The notes: a model not told the origin generated them from the sequence alone. Positions 5,381 to 13,910 are shown, counted from the stretch's first letter. The stretch: 13,931 nt of DNA from Candidatus Berkelbacteria bacterium (GCA_016844295.1 JAENIV010000021.1:1-13931), one strand, 5' to 3'. Translations and numbers: made by a program.

Positions 5381-5859
5381 TATTGGCCACCTTTAGGAGC
5401 CGGCGCGGCGTGGACCACGGCTGGTGTTTGTTTCGGAGCACCATCACCGGATACCTTAGACCCATATTTTGACCTGCCTTGCTGACGATTTTCCACGCCA
5501 GCAGTGTCAAATTTACCTCGAACAATATGATATCTTACCCCAGGTAAATCTTTAACTCTACCACCGCGGATTAAAACAACTGAGTGTTCTTGTAAATTAT
5601 GGCCTTCTCCTGGAATATAGGCGGTAACTTCTTGCCCTGATGTTAATCTGACACGGGCAATTTTTCTTAAAGCAGAGTTCGGTTTTTTAGGAGTGACTGT
5701 GGTAACTTTTATACAAACGCCCCTTAAGAACGGACGGCCTTTGCTAAAATCAATTGGCTTGTTTTTTAAGAAATTAAAACCACGATGAAGAGCCGGAGTT
5801 TTCATCCGTTTAGATTTGGTTCTGCGACCATATTTAATTAATTGGTTAACTGTCGGCAT
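5380..5859 (-). CDS. rpsL: 30S ribosomal protein S12, with internal insertion and C-terminal extension (159 aa)
   Basis: S12 forms part of the decoding centre of the small subunit. The core is fully conserved: MPTVNQLI at the start, TPKKPNSALRK (residues 57-66), GEGHNLQEHSVVLIRGGRVKDLPGVRYH (84-111), and RSKYG near the end. Lys58 and Lys103, the equivalents of the streptomycin-related K42 and K87, are both lysine. Asp104, the usual methylthiolation site, is present. Two features are atypical against the usual 123-135 residues. About 15 extra residues lie between PAL (22-24) and RGVC (46-49), and an Ala/Pro-rich tail follows residue 135. There is no visible ribosome binding site before the ATG at 5857-5859; the upstream 20 bases are nearly all A and T. 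The stop overlaps the rpsG start by one base. The gene is probably co-transcribed with rpoBC. Confidence 0.97.
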   Translation of the reverse strand: MPTVNQLIKYGRRTKSKRMKTPALHRGFNFLKNKPIDFSKGRPFLRGVCIKVTTVTPKKPNSALRKIARVRLTSGQEVTAYIPGEGHNLQEHSVVLIRGGRVKDLPGVRYHIVRGKFDTAGVENRQQGRSKYGSKVSGDGAPKQTPAVVHAAPAPKGGQ

Positions 5860-5897
5860 ATATTTAATTTGAATATTATTCCACGAATCTTACTATT

Positions 5898-5945
5898 CAC
5901 TAATTACACTAATTTTAATATTTTATTCGTGTTGGTTCGTGTTGA
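5898..5945. repeat. Short tandem motifs in the rpoC-rpsL spacer
   Basis: CACTAATTA / CACTAATTT (5898-5915) and TTCGTGTTGG / TTCGTGTTGA (5926-5945) are adjacent near-identical units. The 100-base spacer contains nothing else that I can support: no ribosome binding site for rpsL and no convincing promoter. Related units recur near 2152 and 9821. Confidence 0.5.
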
Positions 5946-5959
5946 AAAATTCGTCGGAT

Positions 5960-8900
5960 TTACTTTCTCCCTAACGCGGTTCCTGCAGGGATTAGTTTAC
6001 CAATAATTACATTTTCTTTCAACCCCTGGAGGTAGTCTATCTTGCCTTGTGTGGCGGCATCAATTAAAACAGAAGTTGTTTCCTGGAACGACGCGGCCGA
6101 TAAGAAACTGGCAGTTTTTAGAGCAATACGGGTAATTCCCATTACTTGTAAATCAAATGTAACGGGTTTTTGGTTTTTGGCTCGCAAAGATTCGTTAAGA
6201 AATGTCAGATTTAATCGATCAACAATCTGGCCAGATAAATAATTTGAATCACCTGCATCTTTAATCTTAACTTTGGAAAACATGCCGCGAATAATTATTT
6301 CAATGTGCTTGTCATTAATTGTCTGGCCTTGGGAAGCATAGATTTCCTGGATCCCACGGATAATATATTTTTGCGTATCAAGTTCACCTTTAAGCTTAAG
6401 TGATTGATCTAAATCGAAGTGGCCTTCAGTTAATTCCTGGCCTCTTGTAACTTGAGCGTTATCTTCAACTTTAATTGTTGTCCGAAGCCCTACGGGATAA
6501 TTTATCGATAACTTTTCCGTTGAAACAACAGATATTTTTTTATCAGATATAGTCACTTTTCCTTTGATATCAGCCCTGATAGCCTTTTTTTCTGGGGCAA
6601 TGGCAATTGCTTGACCGTTTTTAACAAGGTCTCCGCTTTTGGCCACGGCTTTGTAACCTTTTGGTAACTCATATTCCATTTTATTGTAATCGTTAGAAGT
6701 TAAAATTACTGACCGTTTGTCTTTTTCTTCGACAATTTTAACCTTGCCGTCAATTTCGGCTAAAACGGCTGGAGAACGTGGCGGACGTGCTTCAAAAAGC
6801 TCTTCAACACGAGGAAGTCCTGAAGTGATATCTTCACCGGTGATTCCTCCCATATGGAAAGTTTTCATGGTCAGCTGGGTTCCTGGTTCCCCAATAGCCT
6901 GGGCGGCCATAATGCCGACAACAGTACCTGATTCAACCTGTTTGCCGCTGGATAAATCACGGCCGTAACAAGCCACACACGTACCTCTTTCGGCTCGACA
7001 GCCCAAAACTGATCTGACTAAAACTCTGGCAATACTTTCTTCATTTGTGATTTTTTCGGCGGCGCTTTCAGAGATTTCTCCGGTTTTACGAACAATTATT
7101 TCTTTTCCGATTTTAATTTCTTCAAAAGCATTGCGACCCACCAAACGTTTGGTGAAATCTTCGCCCATTTCTTCAGATTCTCGACGGTTAATTTCATATG
7201 CATAGGTTGACCCGCAATCCTTGGTAGTGATGACTAAATCATGGGCAACGTCTACTAAGCGGCGCGTTAAATAACCTGCGTCTGAAGTTCTGAGGGCAGT
7301 GTCTGATTTTCCTTTTCGGGCGCCGTGAGTCGAAATAAAGTATTCAATAACCGACAAGCCTTCTTTATAATTGGATCTGATCGGCAATTCAATAATTTCA
7401 CCTGACGGGTTAACCACAAGACCTTTCATACCGCCCATCTGGGTTAACTGGGCGACTGATCCGCGAGCCCCCGAGGCAATCATAATATAGACGGGATTAT
7501 TGCGGTTAAACTCTTTGAGCATTTCCCCCTCAAGCTGGGAACGGATTCCGTTCCAAAGTTCAATAGTTTTGATATTTCTTTCATAATCGGTAATTAAACC
7601 TCGTTGATATTGGTTATCAATTTCTTCTAATTTCTTATCACCTACTTTCAAGAAATCATTTTTATTTGAAGGAATAATAATATCTGAGGCAGAAATTGTC
7701 ATGCCGGAAAGACCCGCATGCTCAAAACCGATTTTTTTAATATTATCGACAACTTCGGCCACCACTGCGATGCCGAATTTATCAAAAACCATAGTAATAA
7801 GTTTCTTAAGGGCTTTTGAATCCATGTCATTATTTTGAAATGACACTTCATCCGGTAAAATATTGTTAAATAGTATTCTTCCAACAGATGTTTCAACTAA
7901 TTCTTCAGGAATGTCTTCGGATTTTGTCTGGCGCATTTTAATTTTAATTTTGGCTCTCACATGAATATAACCCTGGTGATAAGCCAAAATCGCTTCATTT
8001 TTAGAAGCAAATACCTTCCCCTCACCCTTGGCCTCGACTTGGAAAGAAGTTAAATAATAACAACCAAAAACTATATCAAGCCGTGGAGACACTACCGGCT
8101 CACCGGAAGCAGGTTTTAAAATATTTTTACTTGCGCGCATTAAAGTTACGGTTTCCTCTTTTGCCTGCTCTGATAATGGTACGTGAACAGCCATCTGATC
8201 ACCGTCAAAGTCAGCGTTAAAAGCATAACAAACTAGAGGATGCACCTGAATGGCTTTTCCTTCTATCAGAACCGGCTGGAATCCTTGAATCCCAAGTCTA
8301 TGAAGCGTCGGGGCTCTATTTAATAAAACATAATAATTACTCGTAATTTTTTCCAAAATGTCCCAGACAATCGGTTCGCCTTTTTCGATGATCCGGGTGG
8401 CATTTTTAACATTATGGACATGGCCATCGGCAATAAGTCTAGAAATTACAAAGGGCTTAAAAAGTTCTAAAGCCATAACTTTTGGGATCCCGCATTGATG
8501 AAGTTTTAAGTCTGGTCCAATGACAATAACCGAACGTCCGGAATAGTCAACGCGTTTACCTAAAAGGTTTTGGCGAAAACGCCCTTGTTTGCCACGAAGC
8601 ATATCTGATAAAGATCTAAGTTTTCTTTGCGTTGATCCGGTTGAAACTGCCCGGCCACGGCGGGCTGAATTATCGATTAAAGAATCCACGGCTTCCTGAA
8701 GCATTCTTTTTTCGTTTCGGCAAATCACTTCCGGCGCGCCTTGGGAGATTAATCTTTTCAACCGATTATTTCTATTAATAACTCTTCGGTAAAGATCATT
8801 TAAATCCGAAGCCGCGTAGCGACCGCCATCAAGTTGGACCATAGGTCTTAGATCTGGGGGAATCACCGGCAATCTGGATAAAATAAGCCACTCGGGTTTA

Positions 8901-9763
8901 ATCCCGGCATTACGCATGTCGGTAATCAAACGCAAACGGCGTAGAATTCTTCGGCGGTTGGCGGGAGCGCTTTTTTTAAGTTCTTCATTTAATTCATCGT
9001 AAAGTTGGCCAAGATCCATTTTCTTTAAGGTTTCATAAATTGCTTCTGCGCCAATACCAACTTTAACAATCTGGCCGTATCGCAATGACAAATCCTGGTA
9101 TTTACTCTCGGTTAAAATCTGCTTTTTATTGATATTATTGAGTTCTTGTTTCGTCGCTCGATAGGCAGTTTCAACTTTGGCCATTTCCATATTGTTGTGG
9201 CTATATTTCCCTTTGGCATCCTGATATTCTTTTTCTAATTGTTCTAAGGTTGATTTTCGAATTGTCTCATCGACTTCTAAAATAATAAATCCCGCAAAAT
9301 ATATGACTCTTTCAAGGTCAGTCGTGGACAAATCCATTACCAAACCCAAAACGCTTGGAACGCCGTGAACATACCAAATATGGGCAATCGGCACAGATAA
9401 ATCTATATGGCCCATTCTTTCGCGTCGAACAGCCGAGCGTGTAACCTCAACACCGCATTTATCACATATCACACCCTTGTAGCGGATTTTTTTATACTTG
9501 CCGCAATAGCATTCATAATCTTTAACGGGACCGAAAATGCGCTCATCAAAAAGGCCATCGCGCTCCGGTTTTTGAGTGCGGTAATTGATCGTTTCTGGCT
9601 TTAGAACCTCGCCGTGTGACCAACGCCCGATATCGTCCGGAGAAGCGACAGATATTTTTAGAGCATCAAAATCGAGGATTTTTGCTTCTGTGCTTTTGGC
9701 ACCGTAGGTGGATTTTCTCTCTTGCATGGTTCTATTAATTGTTCTATTGAAAGTTTTGGGCAT
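5960..9763 (-). CDS. rpoC: DNA-directed RNA polymerase subunit beta' (1267 aa)
   Basis: The beta' subunit carries the catalytic magnesium site of RNA polymerase. Visible landmarks are the N-terminal zinc site (Cys85, Cys87, Cys100, Cys103), the catalytic loop NADFDGD (516-522; Asp518, Asp520, Asp522), the bridge helix region (about 818-840), and the second zinc site (Cys850, Cys922, Cys929, Cys932). The trigger loop reads GEPGTQLTMKTFHMGG (958-973) with His970. Residue 967 is Lys where E. coli has Arg933. The large E. coli insertion in the trigger loop is absent, and a compact beta-rich region (about 1000-1130) precedes the C-terminal domain ending IIGKLIPAGTALGRK. The ATG at 9761-9763 has a modest AAGG five bases upstream. 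A second in-frame ATG twelve codons later is possible but lacks a better site. The gene follows rpoB after 91 bases. Confidence 0.98.
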   Translation of the reverse strand: MPKTFNRTINRTMQERKSTYGAKSTEAKILDFDALKISVASPDDIGRWSHGEVLKPETINYRTQKPERDGLFDERIFGPVKDYECYCGKYKKIRYKGVICDKCGVEVTRSAVRRERMGHIDLSVPIAHIWYVHGVPSVLGLVMDLSTTDLERVIYFAGFIILEVDETIRKSTLEQLEKEYQDAKGKYSHNNMEMAKVETAYRATKQELNNINKKQILTESKYQDLSLRYGQIVKVGIGAEAIYETLKKMDLGQLYDELNEELKKSAPANRRRILRRLRLITDMRNAGIKPEWLILSRLPVIPPDLRPMVQLDGGRYAASDLNDLYRRVINRNNRLKRLISQGAPEVICRNEKRMLQEAVDSLIDNSARRGRAVSTGSTQRKLRSLSDMLRGKQGRFRQNLLGKRVDYSGRSVIVIGPDLKLHQCGIPKVMALELFKPFVISRLIADGHVHNVKNATRIIEKGEPIVWDILEKITSNYYVLLNRAPTLHRLGIQGFQPVLIEGKAIQVHPLVCYAFNADFDGDQMAVHVPLSEQAKEETVTLMRASKNILKPASGEPVVSPRLDIVFGCYYLTSFQVEAKGEGKVFASKNEAILAYHQGYIHVRAKIKIKMRQTKSEDIPEELVETSVGRILFNNILPDEVSFQNNDMDSKALKKLITMVFDKFGIAVVAEVVDNIKKIGFEHAGLSGMTISASDIIIPSNKNDFLKVGDKKLEEIDNQYQRGLITDYERNIKTIELWNGIRSQLEGEMLKEFNRNNPVYIMIASGARGSVAQLTQMGGMKGLVVNPSGEIIELPIRSNYKEGLSVIEYFISTHGARKGKSDTALRTSDAGYLTRRLVDVAHDLVITTKDCGSTYAYEINRRESEEMGEDFTKRLVGRNAFEEIKIGKEIIVRKTGEISESAAEKITNEESIARVLVRSVLGCRAERGTCVACYGRDLSSGKQVESGTVVGIMAAQAIGEPGTQLTMKTFHMGGITGEDITSGLPRVEELFEARPPRSPAVLAEIDGKVKIVEEKDKRSVILTSNDYNKMEYELPKGYKAVAKSGDLVKNGQAIAIAPEKKAIRADIKGKVTISDKKISVVSTEKLSINYPVGLRTTIKVEDNAQVTRGQELTEGHFDLDQSLKLKGELDTQKYIIRGIQEIYASQGQTINDKHIEIIIRGMFSKVKIKDAGDSNYLSGQIVDRLNLTFLNESLRAKNQKPVTFDLQVMGITRIALKTASFLSAASFQETTSVLIDAATQGKIDYLQGLKENVIIGKLIPAGTALGRK

Positions 9764-9783
9764 ATTTACCTTGAATAATTTTA

Positions 9784-9840
9784 AATTTCTAATTTCTAAT
9801 GTTTTATTATTGTATTCTTATTCGTGTTAATTCGTGAATT
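9784..9840. repeat. Short tandem motifs in the rpoB-rpoC spacer
   Basis: Two AATTTCT units (9784-9797) and the pair TTCGTGTTAA / TTCGTGAATT (9821-9840) fill most of the 91-base spacer. The second pair matches the TTCGTGTTG units of the rpoC-rpsL spacer. No promoter or terminator is evident, consistent with one rpoBC transcript. Confidence 0.5.
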
Positions 9841-9854
9841 AAGATTAGTGGATA

Positions 9855-12800
9855 TTACTCTTCACCGTCGTCAACGGGCTTTTCGACCATGGCTGGTTCT
9901 GGAACATTTAATTCTGTTACTTGAACATCTTCGTCCTGATCGACAATCTCTTCTATGCTTTTTTTGTCTTTAATAACCGGCGCTTCAACCTTTTTTTGTC
10001 TTGATAATTCCTGGGCGGTAAGCATTTCCACATTTAAACCTAATGATTGAAGTTCCTTGACTAAAACATAGAATGACGCTGGTATTTGTGGTTTTTGAAT
10101 GGGCTCACCTTTAATAATGGCTTCATAGGCTTTTGATCGGCCGATAACATCGTCTGACTTGATAGTTAACATTTCCTGAAGCGTATGAGCAGCGCCATAG
10201 GCCTCAAGAGCCCAAACTTCCATTTCTCCGAATCGCTGGCCTCCAAATTGGGCTTTACCGCCTAGTGGTTGTTGGGTAACCATCGAATATGGGCCAGTTG
10301 AGCGAGCGTGCATCTTGTCATCAACCATATGGCAAAGTTTCATCATATAAATTATTCCGACAGTTGTTTTTTGATCAAATGGCTCGCCCGTGCGTCCGTC
10401 AAAAAGTTGGACTTTCCCGTCTGCCGGTAATCCGGCACGTTGAAGTTCTGCTTGGATTTTCAGATAATCTACGCCTTCAAAAACAGGTACAGCAACTGTG
10501 TAATTCAATCTATGGGCTGCCCATCCTAAATGAGTTTCCAATATCTGACCTAAGTTCATACGAGATATAACTCCCAATGGGTTTAAAACAATATCAACGG
10601 GTGTACCGTCTTCTAAAAATGGCATTTCTTCTTCGGCCAAGACGACTGAGATAACGCCTTTATTACCATGGCGACCGGCAAGTTTATCACCGATCTGAAC
10701 TTTTCTAAGTTGGGCCACGGAAATTTCCACCATTTGATAAACCCCGGTAGGCAGTTCGTCTCCGGCCTCTTTGGAAAATATTTTTACTCCGACAATTCGG
10801 CCGTATTCACCGTGCGGGAGTCTTAACGATGTGTCTTTGACATCTTTGGCTTTTTCACCGAAAATTGCTCGCAACAGTTTTTCTTCGGCTGAAAGTTCGG
10901 TCTCACCCTTAGGCGAGATTTTGCCGATTAAAATGTCGCCCGCGCCAACTTCTGCTCCGGTTCGAATAATTCCCTGCTCATCTAAGTTAGATAAAGCATC
11001 CTCACCAACGTTAGGAATATCCCTGGTTAAAAGTTCCGGGCCAAGTTTAGTATCTCTGACTTCGATGGAATACTTTTCAATATGCACCGATGTATAGATA
11101 TCTTCTCGAACTAATTTCTCTGAAATAATTATTGCGTCTTCGAAATTAGCGCCTTTAAATGACATAAAGGCAACTAAGACGTTTTTGCCAAGGGCTAATT
11201 CACCTTTATCAGTGGCTGAAGAATCAGCGAGTATTTGGCCCTTGTGAACATTATCGCCCTCTTTGACAACCGGTCTTTGATTCAAACACGTACCTTGGTT
11301 GGATCGTATGAATTTTTTTAGCCCGTAACGAACTTTCTCGGCATTTTTTGTTTGAACTATGACTTCACTGGCGTTTACGTCGAGGACTTTTCCTTCAACA
11401 TCAGCATAAAGACATTGACCGGAATCCCGGGCCGCCGATTCCTCCATTCCCGTCCCAATAACTGGGGTTGACGGCCTGACTAATGGAACTGCCTGACGTT
11501 CCATGTTAGAACCCATCGAAGCGCGAGTAGCATCATCATGTTCAACAAAGGGAATTAAGGCCGTTGAAATTGACACAGTTTGTTTAGGTGAAACATCTTT
11601 ATATTGGATTTTAGAAGTTCTATCAATTTGAGGCTTACCGTATTTTCGCACGATCGATCTTGCCTGAATAAAATAACCTTTAGAATCAGTCAAAGTTGAG
11701 GCCGGGGCGATAATTGATCGTTCTTCTTCGTCAGCATCCAAATAAACTACCTTGTCAGTTAGGCGCGGCTTGCCTGTTTTATCCGGAGTGACGACCAAAT
11801 ATGGGGTTTCCAAAAAGCCGTATTCATTAATTTTTGCAAAAGCCGCCATATAACCAACTAAACCGATGTTTGGGCCCTCAGGCGTTTCAATCGGACAAAT
11901 GCGGCCATAGTGAGACGGATGGACATCTCTGACTTCGAACCCAGCGCGCTCACGTGAAAGACCGCCAGGGCCTGTGGCAGACAGACATCTTTTATGTTCC
12001 AATTCTGCCAAAGGATTAGTTTGATTCATAAATTGTGAAAGTTGTGAAGAAGCGTAGAATTCCTGTAAAACTGCCGCAATCGGACGGGCGTTTATAAGTT
12101 GATTGGCGGTAACGGCGTCTGGATCGAGAACAGACATACGGTCTTTGATAATTCTTTCCATACGGAGCAAACCAACTCTAACTTTTTGTTGAACAAGTTC
12201 ACCCACAGCGCGGACACGACGATTTTTTAAGTGATCAACGTCATCCGGCAGGGCTGTTGGGTCATTATTTAAGGTAATAATTTCTTTGATGGTGGCAACC
12301 ACGTCTTCAACGCGTAAGATTCGGTTTTTCAAATCAAAACTAGCGTCCATTTGCAAACGGCGATTTATTTTGTAGCGGCCAACTCGACCAAGATCGTATC
12401 TTTTAGGATTAAAAAACATTGCTTCGATAAATGTCTTGGCTGTGTCAGCGGTGGCGAGATCGCCAGGCCTGATCCGTTTATAGACTTCGACTAAGGCTTT
12501 TTCGTAGGTTTTCGCGCTATCGCGCGCCAAAGTGGCCTTAATATAATCGTGGTCCTTATCGTCATTGACACCTTCGAAGGCTTGAATTATTTGGTCTGTA
12601 TTTAAACCCAAAGCACGTAAAAATGTGGAGATAAGAATTTTTCTTTTTCGGTCAACTTTGACGGAAATTACGTCTCTGAGCGATGTTTCAAATTCTAACC
12701 AGGCTCCACGTGAAGGAATTATTTTGGCCCCGAATAAACGACGGCCAGCAACTTCGTCAGCGACGAAAAGTACTCCGAAAGACCGAACTATTTGAGACAC

Positions 12801-13175
12801 TACAACTCTTTCTATCCCGTTAATAATAAAAGTTCCCCGGTCCGTCATCAAAGGAAAGTCACCCAAAAAAACCGAAGATTCTTTAGTTTTACCGGTAATT
12901 CGATTTGTAAGTCGCACCTGACATTTTAAAGGCGCCTGAAAAGTTAAATTCTTCTCACGAGTAGTGTCTTCATCAAAACGAGGCTGGTCTAAAGACGTGC
13001 CTAAAAATTCCAATTGTAAAACTTTTCCCGTGAAGTCATCAACGGGATTTATTTCCTCTAATAGTTCTTGAATTCCTTCTTTAAAAAACCAATCGTATGA
13101 TTTAGTTTGTACCTCAATTAAATCTGGCAACGGTACCGCGATTGATTTTGATGGGCCGAATTGAACACGTGCCAC
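9855..13175 (-). CDS. rpoB: DNA-directed RNA polymerase subunit beta (1106 aa)
   Basis: The beta subunit contributes the other half of the RNA polymerase active-site cleft and binds rifampicin in sensitive bacteria. Conserved elements include the N-terminal ERVVVSQ block (122-128), the rifampicin region (about 375-405), RERAGFEVRDVHPSHYGRIC (408-427) with PIETPEGPNIGLV after it, GANFEDAI, and KLAGRHGNKG with the catalytic-site lysines. At 1106 residues it lacks the large insertions of E. coli. After the usual C-terminal end (LGLNVEML) there is a tail of about 55 residues rich in Asp, Glu and Lys, with no recognised function. The rifampicin region differs from sensitive species at several contact positions (see findings). 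The start is GTG (13173-13175) with AGGAG seven bases upstream. Two overlapping promoters and a leader of about 200 nt precede it. No rplJL genes adjoin it; the upstream neighbour is a cupin gene. Confidence 0.98.
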   Translation of the reverse strand: MARVQFGPSKSIAVPLPDLIEVQTKSYDWFFKEGIQELLEEINPVDDFTGKVLQLEFLGTSLDQPRFDEDTTREKNLTFQAPLKCQVRLTNRITGKTKESSVFLGDFPLMTDRGTFIINGIERVVVSQIVRSFGVLFVADEVAGRRLFGAKIIPSRGAWLEFETSLRDVISVKVDRKRKILISTFLRALGLNTDQIIQAFEGVNDDKDHDYIKATLARDSAKTYEKALVEVYKRIRPGDLATADTAKTFIEAMFFNPKRYDLGRVGRYKINRRLQMDASFDLKNRILRVEDVVATIKEIITLNNDPTALPDDVDHLKNRRVRAVGELVQQKVRVGLLRMERIIKDRMSVLDPDAVTANQLINARPIAAVLQEFYASSQLSQFMNQTNPLAELEHKRCLSATGPGGLSRERAGFEVRDVHPSHYGRICPIETPEGPNIGLVGYMAAFAKINEYGFLETPYLVVTPDKTGKPRLTDKVVYLDADEEERSIIAPASTLTDSKGYFIQARSIVRKYGKPQIDRTSKIQYKDVSPKQTVSISTALIPFVEHDDATRASMGSNMERQAVPLVRPSTPVIGTGMEESAARDSGQCLYADVEGKVLDVNASEVIVQTKNAEKVRYGLKKFIRSNQGTCLNQRPVVKEGDNVHKGQILADSSATDKGELALGKNVLVAFMSFKGANFEDAIIISEKLVREDIYTSVHIEKYSIEVRDTKLGPELLTRDIPNVGEDALSNLDEQGIIRTGAEVGAGDILIGKISPKGETELSAEEKLLRAIFGEKAKDVKDTSLRLPHGEYGRIVGVKIFSKEAGDELPTGVYQMVEISVAQLRKVQIGDKLAGRHGNKGVISVVLAEEEMPFLEDGTPVDIVLNPLGVISRMNLGQILETHLGWAAHRLNYTVAVPVFEGVDYLKIQAELQRAGLPADGKVQLFDGRTGEPFDQKTTVGIIYMMKLCHMVDDKMHARSTGPYSMVTQQPLGGKAQFGGQRFGEMEVWALEAYGAAHTLQEMLTIKSDDVIGRSKAYEAIIKGEPIQKPQIPASFYVLVKELQSLGLNVEMLTAQELSRQKKVEAPVIKDKKSIEEIVDQDEDVQVTELNVPEPAMVEKPVDDGEE

Positions 13176-13376
13176 TAATTTACTCCTTGTGTTTACTTAC
13201 CTAGAGAAATTAATTTAAATGACATAATAAATACACGAGCAACCGCTCCTGCGTGAGGGCAGATGGATTAAAATTTAATAATTAATTATTTCCACCCTTG
13301 ATGTTTATTTTGAAACGAAGCGTATAAAACTTTTCGCTTACACTATCTCAATCTTTAGATAGTGATTTTATCTTAC
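13176..13376 (-). other. Structured leader of the rpoB transcript
   Basis: The roughly 200-nt leader contains several short perfect hairpins. They are CACTATCT/AGATAGTG (13341-13348 with 13357-13364), AAGCG/CGCTT (13318-13322 with 13335-13339), and two adjacent stems, CTGC/GCAG (13249-13252 with 13259-13262) and GAGC/GCTC (13237-13240 with 13245-13248). A perfect A/T palindrome lies at 13277-13290. No T-run follows any of them on the minus strand, so none is a clear attenuator. I recognise no known riboswitch or ribosomal-protein binding site. Confidence 0.4.
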
Positions 13377-13382
13377 AAAATT

Positions 13383-13411
13383 ATTATAAAGGAATTTTAA
13401 TTGTTTGTCAA
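13383..13411 (-). promoter_or_regulatory. rpoB promoter, proximal of two overlapping (perfect consensus)
   Basis: TTGACA (13406-13411), a 17-base spacer and TATAAT (13383-13388): both boxes match the sigma-70 consensus exactly with optimal spacing. The predicted start is near 13376. Confidence 0.88.
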
Positions 13412-13422
13412 TAGTTTGTCAA
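13394..13422 (-). promoter_or_regulatory. rpoB promoter, distal of two overlapping
   Basis: A second TTGACA (13417-13422), 17 bases, then TAAAAT (13394-13399). It is the same arrangement shifted by 11 bp, about one helical turn, created by the direct repeat TTGACAAACTA / TTGACAAACAA. Its -35 box lies two bases after the cupin stop codon. Confidence 0.75.
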
Positions 13423-13424
13423 GA

Positions 13425-13823
13425 CTATTCGGTAGTTTTGCCCTCAAACTCGGGTGAATCGGCTTCGGCTTCTTCTTTTGTTGTGCGGACAACCCCATCT
13501 TGATGGTGAGGTGGAGAATAAATTGTATAAAGTTTTAGCGGATCCGTTTCTGAGGTATTGATAATGTTGTGGTTCGCTCCAGACGGAATAACAACGGCTA
13601 CGCCGTCAGTAAGATCATATTCGTTGCCGTCGATGATTATCTGACCTTGACCTTTTTCGAAGCGAAAGAATTGGTCGTTATCTGGATGAACTTCCATGCC
13701 GATTTCTTCTTTCGGTTTCAGGCTCATTAAGACCAATTGGCTGTGCTTGCCGGTGTAAAGCACTTTACGAAAATTTACGTTTTCTAGGGTTTCTTTTTCG
13801 ATGTTGTTGGAAAATCCTTTCAT
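13425..13823 (-). CDS. Small cupin-domain protein (132 aa)
   Basis: This is a single-domain cupin of the type related to the C-terminal part of mannose-6-phosphate isomerases (COG0662-like). Cupin motif 1 is GMEVHPDNDQFFRFEKGQG (42-60) and motif 2 is GVAVVIPSGANHNIIN (74-89). Probable metal ligands are His46, Gln51 and His85. The second His of the classical HxH in motif 1 is Asp48, and Gln51 replaces the usual Glu. The substrate cannot be predicted. The C-terminus (about 107-132) is polar and acidic, probably disordered. The ATG at 13821-13823 has AAAGGAG six bases upstream. It occupies the position where rplJ-rplL would precede rpoB in many bacteria, and rpoB promoters begin immediately after its stop, so the two are probably not functionally linked. 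Confidence 0.88.
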   Translation of the reverse strand: MKGFSNNIEKETLENVNFRKVLYTGKHSQLVLMSLKPKEEIGMEVHPDNDQFFRFEKGQGQIIIDGNEYDLTDGVAVVIPSGANHNIINTSETDPLKLYTIYSPPHHQDGVVRTTKEEAEADSPEFEGKTTE

Positions 13824-13910
13824 AATTCTCCTTTCTAAATTTTATTATCCTCTTTTAATATACACCATTTTCCAAAAGAATAATCCTGCCCAAAGACCGC
13901 AAATTACTAT

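Noticed and set aside
5860..5959. Promoter in front of rpsL
   Set aside because: Only A/T-rich -10-like strings are present, with no -35 box at suitable spacing; co-transcription with rpoC is simpler.
9725..9727. Alternative rpoC start twelve codons downstream
   Set aside because: There is no better ribosome binding site there, whereas AAGG precedes the ATG at 9761-9763.
13277..13290. A/T palindrome AATAATTAATTATT in the rpoB leader as an operator
   Set aside because: Such palindromes arise readily in A/T-rich DNA, and it lies about 90 bases downstream of the promoters, so I list it only as part of the leader.
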